Shown: piece after piece, positions 1-9,154 of the stretch | Position numbering within the stretch: position 1 is the first letter of the stretch | Layout of the letters: each line of letters opens with the position of its first letter | Source: Psychromonas sp. SA13A | GTDB lineage: Bacteria > Pseudomonadota > Gammaproteobacteria > Enterobacterales > Psychromonadaceae | DNA: 64,000 nt | Direction of reading: 5' to 3' | Assembly: GCF_011378715.1 (NCBI RefSeq) | Contig: NZ_WTKU01000020.1 | Span: forward strand, 17,643 to 81,642 | Notes under the pieces: generated by a model | What the model was told of the DNA's origin: nothing | What the model saw: the letters and a program-made list of their open reading frames with translations, nothing else | Databases searched by the model: none | Position numbers and translations under genes: made by a program

Positions 1-206
1 TTAGGGGATAAAAAAGCATTTATTTGTTCAGGATTAAGGTTATGTTGACTTAGTTGCTTTGCATTAAGTTGAAATAACTGTTGAATAGAGTAATGCGATA
101 GTAATGTAAAAATTTTGCGCTTTTGTAAGCTAGGAATAGCATCAAGTGCTATCCAGCAATATAGAGGATCAAGTTCGCTATCTTGTTCAAATAGATTTTT
201 TTGAAT
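1..206 (-). CDS. dprA: DNA processing protein DprA/Smf, N-terminal fragment cut by window edge
   Basis: About 68 codons are visible before the window ends. The translation (NLFEQDSELDPLYCWIALDA, then IPSLQKRKIF) resembles the N-terminal helical region of DprA, which loads RecA on incoming single-stranded DNA during transformation. Its place beside lysM and divergent def is the usual gammaproteobacterial arrangement. The start is odd. An in-frame TAA lies 15 bases before the chosen codon, and no in-frame ATG, GTG or TTG occurs anywhere in the visible frame. The only start with a Shine-Dalgarno (GAGAGG, 5 bases upstream) is ATT at 206-204. A TTG in another frame followed by a run of seven A suggests a one-base indel as the alternative. 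The identity rests on a short segment and on context. Confidence 0.7.
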   Translation of the reverse strand, partial: MQKNLFEQDSELDPLYCWIALDAIPSLQKRKIFTLLSHYSIQQLFQLNAKQLSQHNLNPEQINAFLSP

Positions 207-258
207 AACAACCTCTCTTAATTAAAGAGTCTGCCCTTTAAAATGCTAACCCTTCAAC

Positions 259-1194
259 TTAATCTTTAGTACTTGATTCATTACTCATTTTTTCTCGCAA
301 TATAATGCGTATTCCTTCACCATTTTTAAATATATCCTCTAAAGAATGAGTCATATTTTCTGATGTTAATGCAGTTGTTTGTAAGTATTTACTTCGGCCT
401 GGTAGATATTTGCTCCAAGATTTTTTAGGATCTGGATGTATTAATAATTCGTTATCAGAATCAACAAGGTAGACCAAAAAATTATTAGATTCAGTTAAAT
501 AATTGAGCACATAAGTCATATCTAAATTGATAATGACCATACCAGAAAAAGCACCATCAAAATAAACGGGATGAGCGATTCGGTAGGTAGGTTTAATTAA
601 TTGCTCAATCGCCCCTTGTTCTATATTCAAATCAAAGGGTGAGTGCCAAAGTTCTCCTGCAGGTGTTTTTTGAGTAGCGCTGAAATACTCACGACTACTT
701 TTATCCTGGAGTGCTGCCTCTTTTATGATCACTGGTGCTAAATTATTATTGGATTGTTCAATTCGAATTTTTTCTTGACCTTGAGCATCTATAAAGCGGA
801 CCTGCATGTAATGCCTATTGATAGCGGCTGCAGTGAGGAACAGTTCACTCAACCTATCTCGGTCTGAATCTTGGTTTTTAGCTATGTACGCATTCATGAA
901 AGGCGTATCAACCAATGAAGTAAGTAACCTCTCCTGTTGGCCAATAATGTGTTTTAGATACTCTCGCTTTGCTTCAATCTCGTCAGCTGCTTTGATTTGT
1001 AATGAGTTTTTCATGTCTGACGCATTAGCGCTAGAAATAATCGAACCGTTAAATAAGTTTACAACGAGCATCGTTAGCAAAAGCAACCATTTAGGGTTGC
1101 TTAACGTCCATAAGCGAAAGTGCTTAGGCATTTTAGGGCAAATTAAAAATGCAAACTTATTGAAGCTTTCTCTGGGTCTATTCTGATAGTGCAT
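259..1194 (-). CDS. membrane-anchored Cache-type sensor protein without output domain
   Basis: A short cytoplasmic N-terminus is followed by one hydrophobic anchor (PKWLLLLTMLVVNLFNG) and about 250 residues that look like an extracytoplasmic double-Cache sensor. The typical pattern is present: SREYFSA, then LWHSPFDL, then a late VYLVDSDNELLIHPDP segment. Such domains usually precede a second membrane helix and a histidine kinase, GGDEF or chemoreceptor module. Here the protein stops soon after the sensor, with no second helix. It may be a stand-alone sensor or the remnant of a larger receptor. ATG at 1194 is chosen; the frame stays open to a TTG at 1224, and neither has a strong ribosome site. 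It sits between lysM and dprA in the same direction. The ligand is unknown. Confidence 0.65.
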   Translation of the reverse strand: MHYQNRPRESFNKFAFLICPKMPKHFRLWTLSNPKWLLLLTMLVVNLFNGSIISSANASDMKNSLQIKAADEIEAKREYLKHIIGQQERLLTSLVDTPFMNAYIAKNQDSDRDRLSELFLTAAAINRHYMQVRFIDAQGQEKIRIEQSNNNLAPVIIKEAALQDKSSREYFSATQKTPAGELWHSPFDLNIEQGAIEQLIKPTYRIAHPVYFDGAFSGMVIINLDMTYVLNYLTESNNFLVYLVDSDNELLIHPDPKKSWSKYLPGRSKYLQTTALTSENMTHSLEDIFKNGEGIRIILREKMSNESSTKD

Positions 1195-1321
1195 TTTATA
1201 TGTTTCCCAATTAATTAGTGCCAAACATTACTTTTTACTCGTCACAGGAGTAAGCCTAAAACGTTGAGATTTTGGTTAGTGCTTAAATATTATGTAGTGT
1301 TCCGGAGTTATCGATGCCCTA

Positions 1322-2401
1322 TTAAAATGGTAAACCTTCAATCTCAGACTTAGCTCCCATCACATCTTTGCCGCGCATAATAATAGCAATACTAACTTGA
1401 TCGTAGACTTTGAACACCATTAGTTCGCCTATTCGTTCTGGGGGAAGGATTAAACTTGATTCTTTTAGTTTATCGAATGCGTCCCCATCTTCTTTATAAA
1501 TGATATTAGCATCTCTAATTAATAATGCAGGTCCTGAGCGTAAGATAGAAAACATAGAGCCAATCTTAATACTGTCTATTTTACCTTTATTAATTACCAC
1601 TACATCCCACTTGCCAATAGCCGTTGCATTATTTAAAGCAGCTAAAATATGCCCTTTTTTACTTTTAGGTACTGGCTGAGGAATAAAGTAAGCAGGTAAA
1701 GAGTCAAATTCAGGAATAGATAAAATTAAATCTCCTTGTCGCGCTTCTCGGGAGCTTTTAATAAAGTCATGTGGTGTGACCTGATCGGTTGTATCAACAT
1801 TGGTACTTTTTGATACCTGTGAATAACCAATAAAGATTAATTTTGTACCTAAGCTATTTTCCGCTTCATCTTTATAGGTTTCACCTAAACGATAGATACC
1901 GTACAGTTTATCTTTATCGTAGTGTCCTTGAGCGTAGAAAATATCACCTTCAAAAAAACGTGGAGAGCCGAGTGCATCACCTAATAAACGCGGTGCATTG
2001 CGTAATAAATCGGGGTCAATAATATGGTCTTTTGATAAAAAAGCTGAAATCGCTTGTAAAGGGATCGTTGGAATTGCTTGCGCTTTTTCTTGTAAGCGTG
2101 GTGTCGGCGATAATTTTTTTAACTGCTTACGTGTTAATCTCGGTTCACCATCTATCCAGATCAGATTTAAAACATCACCAGGATAAATTAAATGTGGGTT
2201 GTTTATTTGTGTATTTGTTTCCCATAAACGCGGCCATAACCATGGGCTGTTTAAAAAATGAGATGAGATGCCCCATAGTGTATCGCCTTTTTGTACGATG
2301 TAGGTTTCTGGGTGATCTCCTTTGAGTTTAATCTTGTCTGCAAAAGCGGTCATTGACAGAGCGACACCGAATATCAGTGAAGCAATGAGTTTTAATTTCA
2401 T
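1322..2401 (-). CDS. LysM peptidoglycan-binding domain protein, exported
   Basis: The 359-residue protein starts with a signal peptide (MKLKLIASLIFGVALSMTAFA, cleavage before DK). A single LysM domain follows at about residues 34-80 (YIVQKGDTLWGISSHF to LIYPGDVLNL), the fold that binds glycan strands of peptidoglycan. The remaining 270 residues are the uncharacterised C-terminal region usual for this gammaproteobacterial family encoded next to dprA. The start is supported by AAGGA six bases before ATG. The gene is divergent from def, with about 95 bases between the two starts. Its exact cell-wall role is not known. The family assignment is firm. Confidence 0.9.
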   Translation of the reverse strand: MKLKLIASLIFGVALSMTAFADKIKLKGDHPETYIVQKGDTLWGISSHFLNSPWLWPRLWETNTQINNPHLIYPGDVLNLIWIDGEPRLTRKQLKKLSPTPRLQEKAQAIPTIPLQAISAFLSKDHIIDPDLLRNAPRLLGDALGSPRFFEGDIFYAQGHYDKDKLYGIYRLGETYKDEAENSLGTKLIFIGYSQVSKSTNVDTTDQVTPHDFIKSSREARQGDLILSIPEFDSLPAYFIPQPVPKSKKGHILAALNNATAIGKWDVVVINKGKIDSIKIGSMFSILRSGPALLIRDANIIYKEDGDAFDKLKESSLILPPERIGELMVFKVYDQVSIAIIMRGKDVMGAKSEIEGLPF

Positions 2402-2496
2402 AACAATCCTTGTCCTGTGATTAATAAAACTGTTTTTTGCAAAGGGAAATGACTAGAATTAACATTTTGAACATTAACTATGAGTGCGATAATACC

Positions 2497-3009
2497 ATGC
2501 CTTTACTTGAAGTATTACATTTTCCAGATGAACGTCTAAGAACTGTAGCCCAACCTGTCGACAAGATCACCCCTGAAATTAAAAAAATTGCAGCGGATAT
2601 GATAGAAACTATGTATGACGAAAATGGTGTTGGTTTAGCTGCAACACAGGTCAACATCCACCAACGCATCGTTGTTATTGATGTGTCTGAAGATCGCAAC
2701 CAACCTATTGCCCTTATTAATCCTACTATTCTAGAGAGTTCTGGCGTAGAAGTATCGGAAGAAGGTTGTTTATCTGTTCCAGATACTAATGCCGATGTTG
2801 AGCGTGCAGAGTTCGTTACTTTGCAATATCAAGATTTAGAGGGTGAAACACAAGTGGTTAAGGCTGATGGTTTATTTGCTGTTTGTATTCAACATGAATT
2901 GGATCATTTAAAAGGTAAATTATTTATTGATTATCTTTCACCATTCAAACAAAAGCGAATTAGAGCCAAGCTAGAAAAATTACAGCGTCAAAATAAAAAG
3001 TTTTCATAA
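2497..3009 (+). CDS. def: peptide deformylase
   Basis: This metal-dependent hydrolase removes the formyl group from the initiator methionine of new proteins. All three family motifs are present in the 170-residue product: GVGLAATQ at 44-51, EGCLS at 89-93 with the metal-binding Cys91, and HELDH at 133-137 with the two metal-binding histidines. The frame is open upstream to 2437, but ATG at 2497 is chosen because [15 protein letters not shown] is the standard N-terminus. fmt follows 27 bases later. The two enzymes work at opposite ends of the formylation cycle and are commonly co-transcribed. Confidence 0.97.
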   Translation: MPLLEVLHFPDERLRTVAQPVDKITPEIKKIAADMIETMYDENGVGLAATQVNIHQRIVVIDVSEDRNQPIALINPTILESSGVEVSEEGCLSVPDTNADVERAEFVTLQYQDLEGETQVVKADGLFAVCIQHELDHLKGKLFIDYLSPFKQKRIRAKLEKLQRQNKKFS

Positions 3010-3036
3010 TTATTTTCATATTTATAAGGTTGTTTC

Positions 3037-3990
3037 GTGGAAAAACTTAATATCATTTTTGCAGGTACGCCTGATTTTGCTGCTAATCATTTACAAGCGT
3101 TAATTACTGCGGACTTTAATGTTGTCGCCGTTTATAGCCAGCCAGATCGTCCAGCAGGGCGAGGCAAAAAACTGACAGCAAGTGCAGTAAAAGAGGTGGC
3201 GTTAGCAAATGATATCGCCGTGTATCAACCAGAGAACTTTAAACAAGCCGAAAGTGTAGAGCAACTTGCTGCATTAAATGCAGATTTAATGATTGTGGTC
3301 GCTTATGGTCTGATTTTGCCAAATAGCGTATTAACTACACCGCGTTTAGGGTGCTTGAATGTACACGGGTCTTTGTTACCTAGATGGCGTGGTGCTGCAC
3401 CTTTCCAACGTGCTATTTGGGCCGGAGACAAAGAAACCGGCGTTACCATCATGCAAATGGATGAAGGCTTAGATACTGGGGATATGCTTAAAAAAGTAAG
3501 CTGTCCGATTGATACAGATGAAACCAGTGCTTCTTTATATGCAAAAGTTGCCAAACAAGCTCCAGCGGTATTAATTGAAACAATCAAGCAATTACAAACA
3601 GGGCAAATAACGGCACAAAAACAAGATGAAAATGCGGCAACTTATGCTAAAAAACTGAGTAAAGCCGAAGCCTTAATTAACTGGAATGATCAAGCCGAGT
3701 TTATTGACCGATGCATTCGTGCCTTTAACCCCTGGCCTATTAGCTATTTTGAATGGGCGGGACAAGTCATTAAAGTACATAAAGCCTCGTTAGTAGATGC
3801 CGTTAGCACAGCGCCAGCAGGCACTATTCTAGAGGTTGATAAAAAGGGTATTCAAGTTGCTACAGGCCAAGGTGTGATCAACCTTGAAGTGATTCAACTG
3901 GCAGGAAAAAAAGCAATGCCAGTCCAAGATGTTTTAAATTCTCGCCGTGAACTGTTTACAGTTTCTAGCAACTTACTCGAACAAGGTTAA
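3037..3990 (+). CDS. fmt: methionyl-tRNA formyltransferase
   Basis: Fmt transfers a formyl group from 10-formyltetrahydrofolate to Met-tRNA(fMet) for translation initiation. The 317-residue product matches the usual length. The formyltransferase fold begins [11 protein letters not shown], and the catalytic/signature segment [15 protein letters not shown] lies near residue 110. A C-terminal tRNA-binding domain follows (FNPWPISYF). The start is GTG, with AAGGT six bases upstream. The stop codon overlaps the next start by one base (TAATG), so translation with rsmB is probably coupled. Confidence 0.97.
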   Translation: MEKLNIIFAGTPDFAANHLQALITADFNVVAVYSQPDRPAGRGKKLTASAVKEVALANDIAVYQPENFKQAESVEQLAALNADLMIVVAYGLILPNSVLTTPRLGCLNVHGSLLPRWRGAAPFQRAIWAGDKETGVTIMQMDEGLDTGDMLKKVSCPIDTDETSASLYAKVAKQAPAVLIETIKQLQTGQITAQKQDENAATYAKKLSKAEALINWNDQAEFIDRCIRAFNPWPISYFEWAGQVIKVHKASLVDAVSTAPAGTILEVDKKGIQVATGQGVINLEVIQLAGKKAMPVQDVLNSRRELFTVSSNLLEQG

Positions 3991-5294
3991 TGATAATGAA
4001 TGTACGTGCGATTGCCGCTAAAGTGTTAAATCAAGTTGTAGAAAAGGGGCAATCACTATCACAAGCATTGCCTGCTATTCAGCAAGAGCTTTCCCCTAAA
4101 GATAAAGCCTTAGTACAAATGCTTTGTTATGGCGTACTGCGTACATTGCCTCGTTTAGATTTTTTCTGTCGTTCATTAATGAAAAAACCTTTGACGGGTA
4201 AACAAAGAGATCTACATTTTTTAATCCTAGTTGGTATTTATCAACTGTTATACACACGTATTCCTAGCCATGCGGCGGTGGGTGAAACCGTTAATGGTGC
4301 AAAAGCCCTTAAAAAACCTGCGTTAAAGGGCATGATAAATGGTGTTTTACGTAGTTTTTTACGCGAGCAAGAGAGCTTAATTGCTCAGGCTGATCAACAA
4401 CCTGCTTTACTGTATTGCCATCCAAGTTGGTTAGTAAAACGGTTGCAATCTGCTTATGGTGAAGAAAAAGCAGCTGAAATTATGACTGAAAACAACCAGC
4501 AAGCACCAATGTGGTTACGTGTAAATTCACGTTTTCATGATCGTGAACAATATCTTGCATTATTAACCGAGCAAGATAAACAAGCAGAGATGACAGCGTT
4601 TAATGACAATGCATTGTGTTTAGAAAATGCTTGTGATGTTTACCAATTACCGGGTTTTGCAGAAGGTTGGGTATCAGTACAAGATGGCGCAGCGCAATTA
4701 GCGGCGCATTATTTGGATGCACAACCGGGTGATTTAGTTCTGGATGCTTGTTCTGCGCCTGGTGGCAAAACCGTGCATACTTTAGAGCTACAACCAGAGT
4801 TGAAGCAGATGGTTGCCGTGGATTTTGATGAAAAACGTTTAGTACGTGTTAATGAAAATCTACAAAGACTTAATCTACAAGCGACGGTTATTCATGGTGA
4901 TGCAGCTAAACCAGATGATTGGTGGTCTGGAGAGCAGTTTGACCGTATTTTGTGTGATGCCCCTTGTAGTGCAACGGGAGTGATACGTCGCCATCCAGAT
5001 ATTCGATGGTTACGACGTGATAGTGATATTAGTGAACTGGTCACTTTACAGAAAAATATTTTACATGCGTTATGGCAAAAACTAAAACCGGGTGGTGTGT
5101 TGCTATATGCAACATGTTCTATTTTACCCGATGAAAATGACCAACAAATTAAGGACTTTTTAGCTGCAACAAGTGACGCATCACTGGTGCCATTAGCTGC
5201 GCACTATGATGGCCAAGCAGTAACTCGTCAAATATTACCAAACGAAGAAAAAATGGATGGATTTTATTACGCTAAGTTACAAAAAGCGATATAA
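3990..5294 (+). CDS. rsmB: 16S rRNA (cytosine-967-C5)-methyltransferase RsmB
   Basis: RsmB methylates C967 of 16S rRNA. The 434-residue protein has an N-terminal NusB-like RNA-binding domain (about 1-140) and a Rossmann methyltransferase domain. The SAM-binding motif CSAPGGKT is near residue 255, and the two m5C-enzyme cysteines lie in DAPCSATG and ATCSI. The first ATG overlaps the fmt stop by one base; a second in-frame ATG at 3996 is also possible. It follows fmt and precedes trkA, the standard order def-fmt-rsmB-trkA. Confidence 0.96.
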   Translation: MIMNVRAIAAKVLNQVVEKGQSLSQALPAIQQELSPKDKALVQMLCYGVLRTLPRLDFFCRSLMKKPLTGKQRDLHFLILVGIYQLLYTRIPSHAAVGETVNGAKALKKPALKGMINGVLRSFLREQESLIAQADQQPALLYCHPSWLVKRLQSAYGEEKAAEIMTENNQQAPMWLRVNSRFHDREQYLALLTEQDKQAEMTAFNDNALCLENACDVYQLPGFAEGWVSVQDGAAQLAAHYLDAQPGDLVLDACSAPGGKTVHTLELQPELKQMVAVDFDEKRLVRVNENLQRLNLQATVIHGDAAKPDDWWSGEQFDRILCDAPCSATGVIRRHPDIRWLRRDSDISELVTLQKNILHALWQKLKPGGVLLYATCSILPDENDQQIKDFLAATSDASLVPLAAHYDGQAVTRQILPNEEKMDGFYYAKLQKAI

Positions 5295-5336
5295 GTAGTA
5301 AGCGATATTCAGTAAATCGATAAGCAGTGAGATGAC

Positions 5337-6713
5337 ATGAAAATTATTATTTTAGGTGCAGGGCAAGTGGGTGCTTCTTTAGCGGAAAACTTGGTTGGCG
5401 AAAATAACGATATCACGGTGGTGGACGAAAACCACGAAGCTTTGCAAGAGTTACAAGATCGCTTTGATTTACGCGTTGTACAAGGTAGTGCGTCAAGTCC
5501 ACATACTCTCGGTGATGCTGGTGCTATCGATGCTGATATGTTGATTGCGGTAACCAATAGTGACGAAGTCAATATGGTTGCTTGCCAGATCGCATTTACA
5601 CTGTTTAACGTACCTAAAAAAATTGCCCGTATTCGTTCTCAAAGTGTGGTTATGCATGAGAAAGAATTATTCAATAAAGATGCTTTTCCGATTGACCACA
5701 TCATTGCTCCTGAAAAATTAGTGAGTGATTATATAACTCAGCTAATTGAATACCCGGGTGCTTTACAAGTAGCTAACTTTGCTAATGGCAAAGTTGGATT
5801 AGTGGCGATCCGTGCTTATTATGGCGGCTCTTTGGTTGGTAATGCTATTTCTGCGTTAAAAGAACATATGCCCAATATTGAAGCACGTGTAGCGGCAATA
5901 TTTAGGCGTGGTAAAGCTATTCGTCCGCAGGGTACAACCATAATCGAAGCCGATGATGAAGTTTTCTTTATTACTGCAAGCCCGAATATTCGGGCCATTA
6001 TGGGCGAAATGCAAAAGCTTGAGCACCCCTATAAACGCATTATGATTGTCGGTGGTGGTTATATCGGTGAAAGTTTAGCGAAGCGTTTAGAAAAAGAAAA
6101 TTCGGTTAAATTGATTGAAAAGAATTTTCGTCGAGCTGAGTATTTATCTGAAACCTTATCTAATACCATTGTTTTCTGTGGCGATCCTTCTGACCAAGAT
6201 TTACTACTAGAAGAACATATTGACCAGATCGATCTGTTTATCACTGTGACTAATGATGATGAAGCTAATATTATGTCGGCGATGTTGGCAAAGCGCTTGG
6301 GCGCGAGAAAAGCGATGGTGCTGATTCAACGTAATGCCTATGTGGATCTGATCCAAGGTAATATTCTGGATATCGCCATTTCACCACAACAGGCCACGTT
6401 ATCCGCTCTACTAACACATGTACGTAAAGCAGACTTAAAACACGTTTATTCGTTGCGAGAAGGCTTAGCAGAGGCGATTGAGATTGTTGCGCGAGGTGAT
6501 AATATGACCTCGAAAGTAGTAGGCAAAGAGATATCACAGTTGAAACTGCCAAAAGGAACCAGTGTGGGGGCAATTGTTCGTGATGAACAAGTATTAATTG
6601 CACATGATGATACGGTGATTGAAAGTGATGACCATGTGATCCTGTTCTTGGTGAATAAGAAGTACATTAACGACATCGAAAAACTATTCCAACCAAGTCC
6701 ATTCTTCTTATAA
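5337..6713 (+). CDS. trkA: Trk potassium uptake system NAD-binding subunit TrkA
   Basis: TrkA is the cytoplasmic gating subunit of the Trk potassium transporter. The 458-residue protein, the usual length, contains two RCK modules. Each has a Rossmann nucleotide-binding domain ([13 protein letters not shown] near residue 7 and [13 protein letters not shown] near residue 238) followed by a small RCK-C ligand domain. trkH follows after 10 bases, so regulator and channel subunit are made together. The upstream distance to rsmB is 42 bases with no obvious terminator. Confidence 0.97.
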   Translation: MKIIILGAGQVGASLAENLVGENNDITVVDENHEALQELQDRFDLRVVQGSASSPHTLGDAGAIDADMLIAVTNSDEVNMVACQIAFTLFNVPKKIARIRSQSVVMHEKELFNKDAFPIDHIIAPEKLVSDYITQLIEYPGALQVANFANGKVGLVAIRAYYGGSLVGNAISALKEHMPNIEARVAAIFRRGKAIRPQGTTIIEADDEVFFITASPNIRAIMGEMQKLEHPYKRIMIVGGGYIGESLAKRLEKENSVKLIEKNFRRAEYLSETLSNTIVFCGDPSDQDLLLEEHIDQIDLFITVTNDDEANIMSAMLAKRLGARKAMVLIQRNAYVDLIQGNILDIAISPQQATLSALLTHVRKADLKHVYSLREGLAEAIEIVARGDNMTSKVVGKEISQLKLPKGTSVGAIVRDEQVLIAHDDTVIESDDHVILFLVNKKYINDIEKLFQPSPFFL

Positions 6714-6723
6714 GCTGCGAATT

Positions 6724-8169
6724 ATGACTTACCGTCCTCTATTTTTTATTACAGGTTTAGTACTGTCTAAAATGGCAGTATTTATGTATTTTCCCATGTT
6801 ATTAGCTTTTTATAATAACACCTTGGGCGGCGTCGAATTTTTAATTTCTATTATTATTACACACATTGCTTCTGCTATTTTCTTATACCTAGGTGGCGAA
6901 AAACAACATTCGCATTTGGGTGTAAGAGAGATGTTTTTATTAACCACTGGTGTATGGGTGCTCTCTAGTTTATTTGCTGCCTTGCCCTTTGTTTTTATTG
7001 AACATATTAGTTATAGCGATGCCTTCTTTGAAACTATGTCTGGTATTACTACGACCGGCAGTACGGTATTGCATGGCTTAGATACTATGCACCCTAGTAT
7101 TTTGCTTTGGCGATCTATTTTGCAATGGTTAGGTGGTGTTGGTTTTATAGTGATGGGCGTAGCGATTTTGCCATTTTTAAATGTGGGTGGCATGCGCTTG
7201 TTCCAAACCGAGTCCTCGGACTGGTCAGATAAATCCACAGCAAAAACACGTCGTGTTGCCTTAGATATTTTATTTGTTTATATGTTTTTATCTATCTGTT
7301 GTTTTATTGGTTATCGAATTGCAGGTATGGATAATTTTGATGCCGTCAATCATGCCATGACAACTATTTCCACAGGAGGATATTCCACCTCCGATAGTTC
7401 GATGGGACACTTTTCACATATTGCGCATTGGAATGCAATTATCTTTATGTTTTTAGGTGGGTTACCTTTTTTATTGTTGATTCGAGGTATGAAGCAAAAG
7501 TCATTACAACCGTTATGGAAAGATGCCCAGATTCAAGGTTTTGCATGGTTAGTGATTGCTTGTTCATTAAGTCTAAGTGCTTATTTAGTCATTAGTGGTC
7601 AGTTCTTATGGGCTGATGCTATTAGGTTGAGTGTATTTAATGTGGTTTCAGTGATCACTACCACTGGCTTTGGCTTAGATGATTTTCTAACGTGGGGGGA
7701 TTTTAGTTTAATTATTTTTGCTGTTTTGTTGTTTACCGGTGCTTGTTCTGGATCTACTTCTGGTGGCATGAAAATATTCCGTTTTCAAATTGCCTTCAGC
7801 CTATTAAAACGTCATCTAATGTTATTAATGCACCCACATGCGCTATTCACGCAAAAATACAATAATCGTAAAGTGAGTGATGAAATTTTACGTTCATTAG
7901 TAGCCTTTGTAATTGCCTATATGGCGACCATTGCAGTCTCTACTCTATTGCTTACTCTATTTGGTTCACAGGCCATGCTGGCATTAACAGCATCAATTAC
8001 TGCGGTATCAAATGTTGGACCAGGGTTAGTTGAGTCGATAGGGCCCTCTGGTAATTTTGCTGAACTGCCGAATGTTTCTAAGTGGATATTATCTATTTGC
8101 ATGTTAATGGGCCGCTTAGAGATATTAACTGTTGCAGTCATGTTTACTGGACATTTTTGGCGTCGTTAG
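6724..8169 (+). CDS. trkH: Trk potassium uptake system membrane subunit TrkH
   Basis: TrkH is the potassium-conducting inner-membrane subunit that works with TrkA. The 481-residue, strongly hydrophobic protein has the repeated membrane-pore-membrane layout of the Trk/Ktr/HKT family. Selectivity-filter loops can be read at TTTGSTVL, TISTGGYST, TTTGFGLDD and AVSNVGPGL, each carrying the key glycine. It is the last gene of the def-to-trkH group. The next gene begins 98 bases later. Confidence 0.96.
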   Translation: MTYRPLFFITGLVLSKMAVFMYFPMLLAFYNNTLGGVEFLISIIITHIASAIFLYLGGEKQHSHLGVREMFLLTTGVWVLSSLFAALPFVFIEHISYSDAFFETMSGITTTGSTVLHGLDTMHPSILLWRSILQWLGGVGFIVMGVAILPFLNVGGMRLFQTESSDWSDKSTAKTRRVALDILFVYMFLSICCFIGYRIAGMDNFDAVNHAMTTISTGGYSTSDSSMGHFSHIAHWNAIIFMFLGGLPFLLLIRGMKQKSLQPLWKDAQIQGFAWLVIACSLSLSAYLVISGQFLWADAIRLSVFNVVSVITTTGFGLDDFLTWGDFSLIIFAVLLFTGACSGSTSGGMKIFRFQIAFSLLKRHLMLLMHPHALFTQKYNNRKVSDEILRSLVAFVIAYMATIAVSTLLLTLFGSQAMLALTASITAVSNVGPGLVESIGPSGNFAELPNVSKWILSICMLMGRLEILTVAVMFTGHFWRR

Positions 8170-8267
8170 AAATATTGTTTTTTGATAGTGAGCTAATCTC
8201 TACTGCGATCGTCATTATTAGTTGGCACTCATACATCAGCGGTAAAACGTATTAAGAGAAGATACTC

Positions 8268-9151
8268 ATGATTAATCAAAAGCATTTAAACACCTTTATG
8301 AAGTTGGTTGAGACAAAGCACTTTACGCATACCGCAGAGCAGTTGTTTATGACTCAACCCGGTGTTACTCAACATATTAAAAATCTTGAAAAACACTTTG
8401 ATACCTTGTTGTTAGCACGTTATGGCAAACAGTTTGAGTTAACATTAGCCGGTGAAAAGCTCTATCAAATGGGCTTAAGTATGCGAGATCTCGAAGCGCA
8501 ACTAAGTGAAAGTATTAATCATGATGATGCAACGCAAGGCGTCTGTTCATCACTTGTTCAGGTGCCCTCGCAAACTTCCTCTATCCCTATTTTGTAAAAC
8601 AACAAAGTACACACCCGCAATTAAGCGTATTTGTAGAAGCGGCGCCAAATCAAAACATCATTACTGACTTACTCAATAATAAAATAGACCTTGGTATTGT
8701 GACTCGACAAACAGTACATGAACAACTCAAGCAAACATTAGTGGGTTACGAGGAGCTACAACTAGTATTGCCGGCGAAAATTGATATAAGCGAAGATGTT
8801 GGGTTTGCAGTACTCAATAAATTGGGATTTATTAATCACCCGGATGGTTTACACTTTCTTGATGAGGTCTTTTCAAGTAACTTTGCAGCGGATTATAAAG
8901 GTCCTAGTAGCCTTCATATCAAAGGTTATGTGAATCAAATACAGCAAATACTATTACCCGTTGCACAGGGGGTTGGTTACACTATTTTGCAAAAGCGTGC
9001 TGTACAGCAATTTAGCCAACAGCAACAATTAAAAATAGTACCATTAACTAATGCAACGCACGAAGCTCTGTATTTAACGCAAAAGCGTTATCGTCAATTA
9101 CCTGCTCGTTATCAATGGTTTGAAACTAAAATAATGCAACTGTTAAAGTAA
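8268..9151 (+). pseudogene. LysR-family transcriptional regulator, disrupted by a frameshift
   Basis: The first 90 codons encode a clear LysR winged helix-turn-helix (NTFMKLVETKHFTHTAEQLF, TQPGVTQHIKNLE). The frame then ends at 8597. Another frame resumes the family sequence without a gap: RLFITCSGALANFLYP, then the effector-binding domain to 9151. The switch falls at about 8536-8542 in CAAGGCGTCTG, where one extra C would restore a 294-residue protein, the normal LysR length. It is therefore either a recent one-base deletion or a sequence error. Codon use and conservation look normal on both sides. It ends 3 bases from the convergent rmuC. The target genes are unknown. Confidence 0.85.
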
Positions 9152-9154
9152 GAA

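Noticed and set aside
818..1186. Plus-strand open frame opposite the sensor gene
   Set aside because: It mirrors the opposite gene, has no ribosome site and no family resemblance.
8699..9151. A separate 150-codon gene
   Set aside because: Its translation is the effector domain of the frameshifted LysR gene; there is no start signal.
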